Source: Kaistia adipata DSM 17808 (GTDB taxonomy: Bacteria > Pseudomonadota > Alphaproteobacteria > Rhizobiales > Kaistiaceae). From it: DNA of 64,000 bases. The stretch is taken from NCBI RefSeq assembly GCF_000423225.1, contig NZ_AUHO01000010.1, positions 1 through 64,000 on the forward strand, in the 5' to 3' direction. Under the pieces are notes generated by a model. The model was not told the origin of the DNA and searched no databases. It was given only the letters and a program-made list of their open reading frames with translations. The position numbers and the translations under genes are program-made. This document shows positions 52,293 through 61,091 of the stretch, piece by piece (within the stretch, counting starts at the first letter, position 1; every line of letters starts with the position of its first letter).

Positions 52293-54191
52293 TCAGGCCG
52301 CTCCGGAAAGCGTCTTTTCCATCAGGCTCGCCAGCGCCTTGGCGAAGGCGGCCGGATCGTCCGGCGCCTCGCCGTCGAGGATGCGCGCCAGGCCGAAGAT
52401 CAGCGGCGCCGCCGCATCGACGCTCGCCGCCGCCGCGCCGCCTTCGGCCGCCTGCGCCGCCAGGCCGGCGATCAGCGGATGCGACGGGTTCAGCTCGAGG
52501 ATCGCCGCCATGCGGCCGCCGGCGCCGTCACGGCTCGCCAGGATCTTTTCCAATTGGCGGTCGGGACCGAATTCCGGCGCCACCAGGCAGGCCGGGCTGG
52601 TCGCCAGCCGGGTCGAGCCGCGCACCTCCGCCACCTTGTCGCCGAGCGCCTGCTTGAGGCGGGCGGCGAGCGCGGCGAGCGCCGCGTCGGAGGTCTTCTC
52701 GTCGGTCGCCGAGGCGTCGTCGAGGGCGGGGATCGCGTCGAGCTGGGCTGCGCCCTGCGTGACCGATTCGAACGGCTTGCCGTCGAAGCCGAGCGCCGTG
52801 CGGACCCAGAAGGCGTCGACCGGATCGGCGAGCATCAGCACCTCGATGCCGCGCTTGGCGAAGCCTTCGAGATGCGGACTGGCGGCGATCGTCGCGGCAT
52901 CGTCGCCGAGCGCGTAGTAGATCGCTGTCTGGTTCGGGCGGAAGCCGGCGACGATGTCGGCCAGGCTGCGCCAGGCGTCGCCGCCCGTCGTCGTCTTGAA
53001 GCGGGCGAGCTTGAACAGCGCGTCGCGGCGGTCGGGCGCCTCGTAGAGGCCTTCCTTCAGCACGGCGCCGAAGGCCTCCCAGACCTTCGCGAAGCGCTCG
53101 GGATCGTCTGTGGCGAGCTTGTCGAGATCCGTCAGCACGCGGTTGGTGACGCCCTTGCCGATCGCCTCGATGACCGGGTTCTTCTGCAGCATCTCGCGCG
53201 ACAGGTTGAGCGGCAGGTCCTCGGAATCGATCACGCCGCGCACGAAGCGCAGCCAGGGCGGCAGGATCTCCGCCTCGTCGGTGATGAAGACGCGGCGGAC
53301 ATAGAGCTTGACCTTGCCGCGCCGCTCCGGCTCGAACAGGTCGAACGGCCGCGACGAGGGCACGTAGAGCAGCACGGAATATTCGGTGCGGCCCTCGGCG
53401 CGATAGTGGATGGTCACGGCCGGGTCGTCGAAGCGGCCGCCGACATGGCCGTAGAACTCCTTGTATTCCTCTTCCGTCACGGCCGATTTCGGCTTGCGCC
53501 AGAGCGCGCTGCCATCGGCGAGCTGCTCCTCCTCGCCGTCGGCAAGCTTCAGCACGATCGGCACGGGCACATGCGCCGAATAGGCGGTGACGATGCGCTC
53601 GATCGTCTCCGTCTCGGCATAGGCGGCGCTCTCCGCGTTGAGATGCAGCACGATGCGGGTGCCGCGCGCCGGCGCGTCGGCGAGGTCGACCGGCTCGACC
53701 TCGTAGGCGCCCTTGCCGTCGGAATGCCAGCGCCAGGCCTCGTCGGTGCCGGCCTTGCGCGAGGTCACGGTGACGCTGTCAGCGACCATGAAGGCGGAGT
53801 AGAAGCCGACGCCGAACTGACCGATCAGCGCCGAACCCTTGGCGCCTTCGCCGGCCTGCTTGAGGAAGGCCCGCGTGCCCGACTGGGCGATGGTGCCGAG
53901 ATTGTCGATCAGTTCCTGCCGGCTCATGCCGATGCCGTTGTCGGCGATGGCGAGGCCCGGCGCGGCCTTGTCGGCCTCGATCTCGATTTTGAAGGCTTCG
54001 TCGCCCGCGGCTAGCGCCGGCTCGGCCAGCGCCAGCGTGCGCAGCTTCTCGCAGGCGTCGGCGGCGTTGGAGACGAGCTCGCGCAGGAAGACGTCGCGGT
54101 TGGAATAGACGGAATGCACCATCATGTGCAGCAGGCGCGAGACCTCGGCTTCGAACGAGCGGGTCTCCGCGGCGGGCTTTGGATCGGACAC
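52293..54191 (-). CDS. htpG: Molecular chaperone HtpG (Hsp90)
   Basis: A 632-residue cytosolic Hsp90. The GHKL ATPase domain shows ELVSNAADACEKLR, IADNGIGMSRQELIDNLG and GQFGVGFYSAFMVAD; middle and C-terminal dimerisation domains follow. The GTG start at 54191 has GGAGGAAAAGC directly upstream. Upstream in-frame sequence is low-complexity and is rejected. It lacks the charged linker of eukaryotic Hsp90, as expected. Confidence 0.97.
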   Translation of the reverse strand: MSDPKPAAETRSFEAEVSRLLHMMVHSVYSNRDVFLRELVSNAADACEKLRTLALAEPALAAGDEAFKIEIEADKAAPGLAIADNGIGMSRQELIDNLGTIAQSGTRAFLKQAGEGAKGSALIGQFGVGFYSAFMVADSVTVTSRKAGTDEAWRWHSDGKGAYEVEPVDLADAPARGTRIVLHLNAESAAYAETETIERIVTAYSAHVPVPIVLKLADGEEEQLADGSALWRKPKSAVTEEEYKEFYGHVGGRFDDPAVTIHYRAEGRTEYSVLLYVPSSRPFDLFEPERRGKVKLYVRRVFITDEAEILPPWLRFVRGVIDSEDLPLNLSREMLQKNPVIEAIGKGVTNRVLTDLDKLATDDPERFAKVWEAFGAVLKEGLYEAPDRRDALFKLARFKTTTGGDAWRSLADIVAGFRPNQTAIYYALGDDAATIAASPHLEGFAKRGIEVLMLADPVDAFWVRTALGFDGKPFESVTQGAAQLDAIPALDDASATDEKTSDAALAALAARLKQALGDKVAEVRGSTRLATSPACLVAPEFGPDRQLEKILASRDGAGGRMAAILELNPSHPLIAGLAAQAAEGGAAAASVDAAAPLIFGLARILDGEAPDDPAAFAKALASLMEKTLSGAA

Positions 54192-54757
54192 GCTTTTCCT
54201 CCGGCGTCGGACCGTCCCGGGCGGCGGATCGCCGTCGCGGGGGCGGTTGGTGGGCGGGCGCCCCGCGCAGGGGGCGGCGCTGATATCGCCGGTCGGCGTC
54301 GCAGTTTCAAGACGATCGCGGTCGTCGAAGCGTTTTCGGGCGAATTGGAGGCCGGTTCGGGCGCAGGCGCGCGCTCCGCCACGCGGGCCGCGTGGCGAAA
54401 GAAAATGGCCGGGCGGGACCGGCCAGAGGGCAATTTTGGGAGGGGAATGCGCTTCGGAAGCCTTGGTTCGAAGGTGGTCCGACCCAACCGAGGACCCCGG
54501 GGGGCTGGGGGGCTGAGAAATTCCGAAGCCTTGATCAGGCCGGACCGTTCGAAGCGATGGTGATGTTTTGCCAGTCCAATGCGGCCGGTGCCGGGCCGAA
54601 AAAGGGCGGAATAGTGAATTTTTCGAAAGGTCCTTCACGCCTTCGTGAGCTGCCGCAGCGGAATGGCCGGCCGCCGGCGGGGCCGGCTTGCCACGCCCGG
54701 TCATCGGAGCGATCATGACGGTTTGACGACGGTGCAAACTGGCAACGGGAGGCGCCT
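54192..54757. other. Intergenic gap between htpG and the DUF2794 gene
   Basis: A 566-base gap between divergent genes. It has G- and C-rich runs (for example CCCCGGGGGGCTGGGGGGC near 54500) and an AT-richer patch around 54610-54630 that could hold a promoter. I see no gene, RNA or clear repeat. Confidence 0.45.
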
Positions 54758-55141
54758 GTGAGCGACGGAGAGGAAAAGGCGATAGCCGGTGGCGGCGCGA
54801 TGCTTCTGTCGCTCACCCCACCGGAAACGGCCAAGGCCGTTCCCTTGATCAGCTTCAACCGGCTCGAACTGAACGAGATCCTCAGGGTGTATGGCCGCAT
54901 GGTCGCCGCCGGCGAATGGCGCGACTATGCGATCGATCACCTGCGCGACAAGGCCGTGTTCTCGATCTTCCGGCGCTCGTCCGAGATGCCGCTCTACAAG
55001 GTGATCAAGGACCCGGAGCTGCGCAACCGCCAGGGCGCCTATTCGGTGGTGGCGGCGGGCGGCTATGTGATGAAGCGCGGCCATGACCTGCGCCAGGTGC
55101 TCGCCGTGCTCGACGGCAAGCTGAAGCTGGTGCATGGCTGA
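54758..55141 (+). CDS. DUF2794 protein
   Basis: A 127-residue conserved alphaproteobacterial protein of unknown function. It has the pattern ISFNRLELNEILRVYGRMV, then ALFSIF-like AVFSIFRRSSEMPLYKV. The start is GTG with GGGAGG upstream. No signal peptide or membrane helix is present, so it is probably cytoplasmic. Confidence 0.85.
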   Translation: MSDGEEKAIAGGGAMLLSLTPPETAKAVPLISFNRLELNEILRVYGRMVAAGEWRDYAIDHLRDKAVFSIFRRSSEMPLYKVIKDPELRNRQGAYSVVAAGGYVMKRGHDLRQVLAVLDGKLKLVHG

Positions 55142-55184
55142 GGGCATTCCGGACGCCTAGGAAGGCAGACGGGCCGACATCCTG

Positions 55185-55310
55185 CATGATCCTGAGGTGC
55201 TCCGCATGAGCGCAGCCCCGAGGGACGAGCGCCCTCTAGGTTCGACGTTGGCGGTGTTTCCCCGACGATCCTTCGAGGCCCGGTTTCGCCGGGAGCCTCC
55301 ATGAGGGTCG
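55185..55310. repeat. Dispersed inverted repeat, family B, copy 2
   Basis: The element starts with ATGATCCTGAGGTGCTCCGC and ends with GGATCCTT-like CGATCCTTCGAGGCCCGG and CCTCCATGAGGGTCGA. It shares both arms with copy 1 (46801-46958), with more divergence. It fills the gap between the convergent DUF2794 and GNAT genes. Confidence 0.7.
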
Positions 55311-55331
55311 AGTCTCGGACATGCGCCAGCT

Positions 55332-55886
55332 CTACAGGCTCGGCGGCGTATCGCTGCCGGTGCCGAGGGTTCGCTGCATCATCACGCAGTCGAGCCAGCG
55401 TCCGTGCTTCCAGCCGACATTCTCCAGGATGCCGACATGGCGGAAGCCGAGCGCGGCGTGCAGCCGGATCGAGGCCTCGTGGCGGGAATCGCCGATGATG
55501 CCGACCATCTGGCGGAAGCCCGCTTCGGTCGATGCCTCGATCAGCGCGGTCAGCAGCAGCCGGCCGATGCCATGGCCCTGCGCGTCGGCGGCGAGATAGA
55601 TCGAATCCTCCACCGTCGAGCGGTAGGCGGCGCGCAGCCGGTAGGGGCCGGCATAGGCATAGCCGACGACCCGTTCCCCGCTCGTCGCCACCAGATAGGG
55701 ATGGCTCGCCGCCTTCAGCATGGCGTGCCGCCGCCGCATCTCGTCCTCCGATGGCGGATCGAGCTCGAAGCTCGCCGTGCCGTGGTGGACGGCGTGGGCA
55801 TAGATGGTGGTGATCGCGGCCAGATCCTCCACCGCGACGGGGCGGATCAGGATCGCATCCGGGGCGGTCGGCATCGCATTCTCCAT
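55332..55886 (-). CDS. GNAT N-acetyltransferase (phosphinothricin/methionine-sulfone type)
   Basis: A 184-residue acetyltransferase. The start IRPVAVEDLAAITTIYAHAV, the acetyl-CoA motif AQGHGIGRLLL and C-terminal GFRHVGILENVGWKHGRWLD fit the Pat/MddA subgroup, which acetylates phosphinothricin or methionine sulfone and sulfoximine. The natural substrate is uncertain. ATG at 55874 is an alternative start. Confidence 0.9.
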   Translation of the reverse strand: MENAMPTAPDAILIRPVAVEDLAAITTIYAHAVHHGTASFELDPPSEDEMRRRHAMLKAASHPYLVATSGERVVGYAYAGPYRLRAAYRSTVEDSIYLAADAQGHGIGRLLLTALIEASTEAGFRQMVGIIGDSRHEASIRLHAALGFRHVGILENVGWKHGRWLDCVMMQRTLGTGSDTPPSL

Positions 55887-55936
55887 GGCGGGGCGGGCAA
55901 GCCTAGCAGCGCTGCGGAGCGCGGCAAGAACCGCCG

Positions 55937-55967
55937 AAACAAAAAGGGCGCGGCCTTGGCCGCGCCC
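55937..55967 (-). terminator. Rho-independent terminator of the Bax-inhibitor-like gene
   Basis: GGGCGCGGCC and GGCCGCGCCC form a perfect ten-base-pair stem with two central bases. On the minus strand it is followed by TTTTTGTTT. It lies 26 bases after the gene's stop. Confidence 0.9.
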
Positions 55968-55992
55968 TCCGTCTCGTCGCTGATGCCCCGCC

Positions 55993-56745
55993 TTAGCGGC
56001 GGTCGCCGAACAGGCGCAGCAGCATCAGGAACAGGTTGATGAAGTCGAGATAGAGCGTCAGCGCGCCCATGATCGCCTTCCGGCCGGCGACGGTACCGTC
56101 ATCGCCGACATAGTACATTTCCTTGATCTTCTGCGTGTCATAGGCGGTCAGGCCCGTGAAGATCAGCACGCCGAGGACCGAGATCGCGAAGCCCATCGCC
56201 GACGAGCCAACGAAGATGTTGACGATCGAGGCGATGATGATGCCGATCAGGCCCATGAACAGGAACGAGCCCATTCCGGTCAGGTCACGCTTCGTCGTGT
56301 AGCCATAGAGGCTCATGGCGCCGAAGGTGGCGGCGGTGATGAAGAACACCTGCGTGATCGACTGCGCCGTGTAGGCGACGAAGATCGTCGTCAGCGAAAC
56401 GCCCATCAGGGCCGAATAGCCCCAGAAGGTCATCTGCGCGGCGGGGACCGACATGCGCTGGATCCCGAAGGACAGCACGAACACCAGCGCCACCGGCGCC
56501 AGCACGATCACCCACATCAGCGGGCTGCCGAACAGCACCTGGCCGAGCGCCGTCGGCTGCAGGCCGGCCGCCGTCTCGACGAAGGCCAGCTTGAACATGC
56601 CGATCGAGGCCGCGCCGGTGATCAGCAGGCCGATCGCCATGTAATTGTAGACCTGCAGCATGTGGCTGCGCAGGCCCTGGTCGACAACACCGGTTTCGGC
56701 ACGCGCTGCGCCAAACGGTGAGACGCGATTGTCGAAATCTGCCAT
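55993..56745 (-). CDS. Bax inhibitor-1/YccA family membrane protein
   Basis: A 250-residue inner-membrane protein with seven hydrophobic segments. Family features include FFITAATFGAMSLYGYTTKRDLTGMG and the C-terminal YLDFINLFLMLLRLFGDRR. Homologues (YbhL, YccA) include pH-sensitive calcium leak channels and FtsH modulators. GAGAGGA lies before the ATG at 56745. A structured leader of about 220 bases separates it from the upstream gene. Confidence 0.95.
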   Translation of the reverse strand: MADFDNRVSPFGAARAETGVVDQGLRSHMLQVYNYMAIGLLITGAASIGMFKLAFVETAAGLQPTALGQVLFGSPLMWVIVLAPVALVFVLSFGIQRMSVPAAQMTFWGYSALMGVSLTTIFVAYTAQSITQVFFITAATFGAMSLYGYTTKRDLTGMGSFLFMGLIGIIIASIVNIFVGSSAMGFAISVLGVLIFTGLTAYDTQKIKEMYYVGDDGTVAGRKAIMGALTLYLDFINLFLMLLRLFGDRR

Positions 56746-56966
56746 CGAAGTCCTCTCCGAACCAAAAAATCCGCGGACGTTCTGCCGCGAAACCCCCGTT
56801 TCCACCGCCCGGCGTCAGGAACCATTTCGGTTCCGCCCGGCGACAAACCCTCGGGTGCTCATGCGATATGGGCATCCCGACTGTACCCCGCAAGTGACCC
56901 GCCCGATGATTTCGGACGGTTGCGTGACCCAATTATCGCGATGGTAATCGATGACCGTTTCTGCGC
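56746..56966 (-). promoter_or_regulatory. Structured leader, candidate ybhL motif
   Basis: The 221 bases upstream of the Bax-inhibitor-like gene contain several stems on the minus strand. CGGGATGC pairs with GCACCCG (56852-56879, one bulge). GGAACC pairs with GGTTCC around GAAAT (56818-56834). The ten-base CCGCCCGGCG occurs twice in direct orientation, flanking that hairpin. A ybhL leader RNA motif is known upstream of this gene family in Rhizobiales. I infer that this is an instance but could not score it. Confidence 0.4.
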
Positions 56967-59540
56967 CTACAGGTTTCTGAGCACCGGCGCGGCCTTTTGG
57001 CCGAGCAACCGCCAGGTTCCGGCGAGGCCGAGGCCGATGGTCAGCGCCACCGCGATCAGCGCCGCCGCCGCGGCGGTCACCGGGAAGACGGTGAAGGGCT
57101 GGTTCATCACGCCCGAGACCACGCCCCAGGCGGCGAGCGAGCCGGCGATGACGGCGAAGACGGCGGTCGCGAGGCCGAGAAGGCCGTATTCGAGCCCGAA
57201 GGCGAAGAGCAATTGCCGCCGTGTCGCGCCCAGCGTCTTCAGGATGACCGCGTCGTAGAGGCGCTGCCGGTGGCCGGCGGCGAGCGCGCCGGCGAGCACC
57301 AGCACCGAGGCGGCGAGCGCGATCGACGAGGCGACGCGGATCGCCAGCATCAACTGGTCGAGGATCGACGAGATGCGCTCGAGCGCCTCGCGCACGCGGA
57401 TCGCGGTGACGGCGGGAAAATCCTTGCCGACGTCACGCATCAGCGCCGCCTCGCGCGCCGGATCGGCGCCGCCCGGATAGGACAGCGTCGCCAGCATCGA
57501 ATAGGGGGCGCCGGCGAAGGTCGAGGGCGAGAACACCATGACGAAGTTGATAGCCAGGCTCTCCCAGGCGACCTCGCGCAGATTGGCGATCGTCGCCGTG
57601 ATCTCGCGGCCGAGCACGTTCACCGTCACCGTGTCGCCGGGGCCGACGCCGAGGCCGCGCGCGACGCCGGCCTCCATCGAGACGAGCGGCGGGCCCGCAT
57701 AGTCGGCCTTCCACCATTCGCCCGCGACGATGCGCGAATTCTTCGGCGGCTCCGTCGAAAAGGTGATGCCGCGATCGCCCTTCAGCGCCCAGGCGACGTC
57801 GGGCGCCGGCGTGACCTGCGCCGCAGGTGTCTGGTTGAGGGCGATGATACGGCCGCGCAGCATCGGCACGCTCTCGACGGTGCTTCCCGGTACTTCCTTG
57901 TTGAGGAAGTCGAGGAAGGCGGGCGCCTCGGAATTCTGCACGTCGAGGAAGAAGAAGCTCGGCGCCCGTTCGGGCAGCGATTGCGTCAGCTGCCGGTGCA
58001 GATTGCCGTCGATCAGCGCGATCGTCACCAGCACGGTGAGGCCGAGGCCGAGCGACAGCACGACCGAGCCGGTCAGCGCGCCGGGGCGGTGGATGTTGCC
58101 GATGGCGAGGCGCCATTCGGTCGAGCGGGCGCGCGGCGCGCGGCGGGCGAGCGCCGTCACCACGAAGGCGACGACGCGCAGCAGCAGGAAGGCGCCGGCG
58201 ACGCCGATGACGAAATAGAGCGCGATGCGCCGGTCATAGGCGAGCAGGATGGCAAGCCCGGCCAGCGCCGCGGCGGAAAGGATCGCGAGCCCGAGGAAGG
58301 CGAGGCGCGGCCTCGACGCGCCGAAGGCGGCGGCGTCGCGGAACAGCGCCGTCGGCGCGATGTCGCGGGCGCGGCCGAGCGGCACCAGCGCGAAGGTGAG
58401 CGCCGTCATCAGCCCGTAGAGCGCGGCATAGGCGAGCGCGCCGGGATAGAAGCCCGTCTCGGCCCCGACCGGCAGCACGTCGGCGAGGAACTGCAGCGCC
58501 AGGATCGGTACCAGCGCTCCGATGGCGAGCCCGATGCCGACGCCGATCAGCGCGATGACGAGGATCTGGATCAGATAGAGCTGGGTGACGAGGCGGCCCG
58601 GCGCGCCGAGCGAGCGCAAGGTCGCGATGACGGGGCGCTTCACCTGCATGAAGGCACCGACCGCGTTGGCGACGCCGACGCCGCCGACGATCAGGGCGGC
58701 GAGGCCGACCAAGGTCAGGTACTGCGCGAACTGGCCGATGTTGCGCTTCAGGCCCGGCGAGGCGTCGTCGCGGCTGCGGATCTGCCAGCCGGCCTGGGGC
58801 AGGGTGGTGTTGGTGGCCTCGGTCAGCGCGGCGACATCGGCGTCCGAGGTGCCGGGCGGCAGGCGCAGGCGGTAGCTCCACTGCACCAGGCTGCCCGGCT
58901 GGACGAGGCCGGTCTGTTCGAGGGTCGCCTTCGAGATCAGCAGGCGCGGGCCGAAGCCGAGCCCGGTCGCGAGCTTGTCCGGCTCGTCGGCGATGATGCC
59001 GGCAAGCGTCAGCTGCGTCTCGCCGACATGGATGCTGTCGCCGGGCTTCAGGCCGAGGCGGCTGAAGAGCTCGGGATCGGCGAGGGCTCGGCCGGCATCG
59101 AGCACGGCGTCGGCGTCGACGCCGTCCGTCGCCTTCAGGGTTCCGTAGAGTGGATAGGCGCTATCGACCGCCTTGATCTCGACCAGCGTCTGGTCGGAAC
59201 CGTCGGGAAGCCGCGCCATGCCGCGGATCGCGGCGATCTCGGAAACTGGGCCGTGGCCCTCCAGGACGGCGCGCTCCTCCGCCGTCGCCTGGCGCTGCAC
59301 CAGGGTGAAGGCGATGTCGCCGCCGAGGATCGCCTGGCCCTGGCGGGCGAGGCCGTCGGTCATGGCGCGCGATACGGAACCGACAGCGGCGATCGCCGCG
59401 ACGCCGAGCGCGATGCAGGCGAGGAAGACGACGAAGCCGCGCAGGCCCCCGCGCAGCTCACGCAGCGCGAAACGCAGTGGCAGCGGCAAGGCGACTGACG
59501 GGCGGGGCGGGGCGGGCGTGGCGGCGGTCCCGGACGTCAT
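56967..59540 (-). CDS. ABC transporter permease, YbbP/FtsX type
   Basis: An 857-residue permease of the YbbP class. It has an N-terminal membrane helix, a large periplasmic MacB-like domain, a central FtsX block (LVGLAALIVGGVGVANAVGA), then a second periplasmic domain and a final FtsX block near the C-terminus. Its ATG overlaps the ATPase stop. With YbbA and a divergent TesA-like esterase it matches the conserved ybbA-ybbP-tesA group, thought to handle lipids or lipoproteins without a known substrate. Confidence 0.93.
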   Translation of the reverse strand: MTSGTAATPAPPRPSVALPLPLRFALRELRGGLRGFVVFLACIALGVAAIAAVGSVSRAMTDGLARQGQAILGGDIAFTLVQRQATAEERAVLEGHGPVSEIAAIRGMARLPDGSDQTLVEIKAVDSAYPLYGTLKATDGVDADAVLDAGRALADPELFSRLGLKPGDSIHVGETQLTLAGIIADEPDKLATGLGFGPRLLISKATLEQTGLVQPGSLVQWSYRLRLPPGTSDADVAALTEATNTTLPQAGWQIRSRDDASPGLKRNIGQFAQYLTLVGLAALIVGGVGVANAVGAFMQVKRPVIATLRSLGAPGRLVTQLYLIQILVIALIGVGIGLAIGALVPILALQFLADVLPVGAETGFYPGALAYAALYGLMTALTFALVPLGRARDIAPTALFRDAAAFGASRPRLAFLGLAILSAAALAGLAILLAYDRRIALYFVIGVAGAFLLLRVVAFVVTALARRAPRARSTEWRLAIGNIHRPGALTGSVVLSLGLGLTVLVTIALIDGNLHRQLTQSLPERAPSFFFLDVQNSEAPAFLDFLNKEVPGSTVESVPMLRGRIIALNQTPAAQVTPAPDVAWALKGDRGITFSTEPPKNSRIVAGEWWKADYAGPPLVSMEAGVARGLGVGPGDTVTVNVLGREITATIANLREVAWESLAINFVMVFSPSTFAGAPYSMLATLSYPGGADPAREAALMRDVGKDFPAVTAIRVREALERISSILDQLMLAIRVASSIALAASVLVLAGALAAGHRQRLYDAVILKTLGATRRQLLFAFGLEYGLLGLATAVFAVIAGSLAAWGVVSGVMNQPFTVFPVTAAAAALIAVALTIGLGLAGTWRLLGQKAAPVLRNL

Positions 59541-60283
59541 CGGGCGGGGCTCCGCATCGCGTCGGATCCGGCCGCGTGGGCCTCGACCGCGCCGGTGTCG
59601 ATGACGCCGGAATGGATGCGAATCATGCGGTCGCAGCGGCCGGCGAGCGCGTTGTCGTGGGTGACCAGCACCAGCGTGGTGCCGCGCTCGGCGCAGGTCG
59701 CGAACAGGAGGTCGGCGATCTCGCGGCCGGTCTTCTCGTCGAGATTGCCGGTCGGCTCGTCGGCGAACAGGATGGCCGGGCTCGCGACGAGGGCGCGGGC
59801 AATGGCGACGCGCTGCTGCTCGCCGCCGGAGAGCGCGGAGGGGTAGTGCTCCATCCGGTGGCCGAGCCCGACCAGCTTGAGCTCCTCGGCGGCGCGGGCA
59901 AAGGCGTCGCGCGCGCCGGCGAGCTCAAGCGGCACGGCGACGTTTTCCAGCGCCGTCATGTTGGGGATCAGGTGGAAGGACTGGAAGATGATGCCGACAT
60001 GGCGGCCGCGGAAGCGGGCGAGGCCGTCCTCGTCGAGCGCGGCGAGATCGGTACCGGCGACCAGGACGCGGCCGCGATCAACCCGCTCCAGGCCTGCCAT
60101 CGTCATCAGCAGGGTGGATTTTCCCGAGCCCGACGGCCCGATCAGCGCGACGCTCTCGCCGGCCTCGACCGCGAGCGAGACGTGCTTCAGGATGTGGACG
60201 CGCGCCGCCCCCGATCCGAGCGCCAGTTCGACCGAGGAGAGTTCGATGACGGCGTCGGATGATTTCGGGGCTGTATCAAGCAC
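59537..60283 (-). CDS. ABC transporter ATP-binding protein, YbbA/LolD type
   Basis: A 248-residue ATPase of the MacB/LolD class. Motifs are intact: GPSGSGKSTLL, LSGGEQQRVAIARAL, ILFADEPTGNLD. A GTG start at 60283 is chosen from domain position; a much longer open frame upstream runs antisense to tesA. It overlaps the permease by four bases and diverges from tesA. Confidence 0.94.
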   Translation of the reverse strand: MLDTAPKSSDAVIELSSVELALGSGAARVHILKHVSLAVEAGESVALIGPSGSGKSTLLMTMAGLERVDRGRVLVAGTDLAALDEDGLARFRGRHVGIIFQSFHLIPNMTALENVAVPLELAGARDAFARAAEELKLVGLGHRMEHYPSALSGGEQQRVAIARALVASPAILFADEPTGNLDEKTGREIADLLFATCAERGTTLVLVTHDNALAGRCDRMIRIHSGVIDTGAVEAHAAGSDAMRSPAR

Positions 60284-60397
60284 GCGTTCGAACCCTATAT
60301 TCCCGCGACGGGCAGGCTCGTCGATCGGAGGAAGCCGTGAAACGCCGGCGTCCTGCCGATCGCGGCGCGTTCGGCTCAATATGGTGGCAAATCGCAG

Positions 60398-61033
60398 ATG
60401 ATAAAGACCCTGACGCTGGCAATCTCGCTCCTCCTGGCCGGCCTCGCCGCCGCACCGGGTCCGGCTCTTGCCGCGCCGCTGCGCCTCGTCGTGCTCGGCG
60501 ACAGCCTGTCGGCCGGCTACAATCTCGGGCCCGGCGAGGGCTTCACCGACCAGCTGCAGAAGGCGCTGGCCGCGAAGGGCCATGACGTCGTTGTCGTCAA
60601 TGCCGGGGTTTCCGGCGATACTGCCGCCGCCGGCCTCGCCCGGCTCGACTGGTCGGTCGGGCCGGACGCCGAGGCCGTGATCGTCGAGCTCGGCGCCAAC
60701 GACATGCTGCGCGGCTTCGATCCGGACAAGCCGCGCGAGGCGCTCGATGCCATCCTCACCCGCCTGAACGAGCGCAAGCTGCCGGTTCTGCTCGCCGGCA
60801 TGCGCGCCGCGCCCAATCTCGGCCCCGACTATGCCCGCCGCTTCGACGGGTTGTACCCCGCGCTGGCCGACAAGCACGGCGCGATGCTATATCCGTTCTT
60901 CCTCGACGGCGTCGCGGCCCAGCCGGCGCTGCTGCTGGCGGACGGGATGCACCCGAATGCCGATGGCATCGCGGTGATCGTCGAGAAGATCCTTCCCGCC
61001 GTGGAGGAACTGGTCGCGCAAGCCGCGCGCTGA
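60398..61033 (+). CDS. tesA: GDSL arylesterase/thioesterase I (TesA-like)
   Basis: A 211-residue exported SGNH hydrolase. It has a signal peptide (LTLAISLLLAGLAAAPGPALA), the serine block GDSLSAGY, glycine block NAGVSGDT, asparagine block ELGANDMLRG, and the histidine block DGMHPNADG. Family members hydrolyse acyl-CoA, lysophospholipids or aryl esters in the periplasm. It diverges from the YbbA/YbbP transporter. Confidence 0.94.
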   Translation: MIKTLTLAISLLLAGLAAAPGPALAAPLRLVVLGDSLSAGYNLGPGEGFTDQLQKALAAKGHDVVVVNAGVSGDTAAAGLARLDWSVGPDAEAVIVELGANDMLRGFDPDKPREALDAILTRLNERKLPVLLAGMRAAPNLGPDYARRFDGLYPALADKHGAMLYPFFLDGVAAQPALLLADGMHPNADGIAVIVEKILPAVEELVAQAAR

Positions 61034-61091
61034 CCTTCCTCCGCTCCCGCTGCTTCCCGCTTCCCGCCCGTCTTTCCCGGAGCTTTTCGCC

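Noticed and set aside
54302-54737. N-terminal extension of HtpG
   Set aside because: The frame is open, but the sequence is low-complexity and lacks a start signal. GTG at 54191 has a strong ribosome site and matches the family N-terminus.
60284-60877. N-terminal extension of the YbbA-like ATPase
   Set aside because: It is antisense to tesA, and family members begin close to the chosen GTG.
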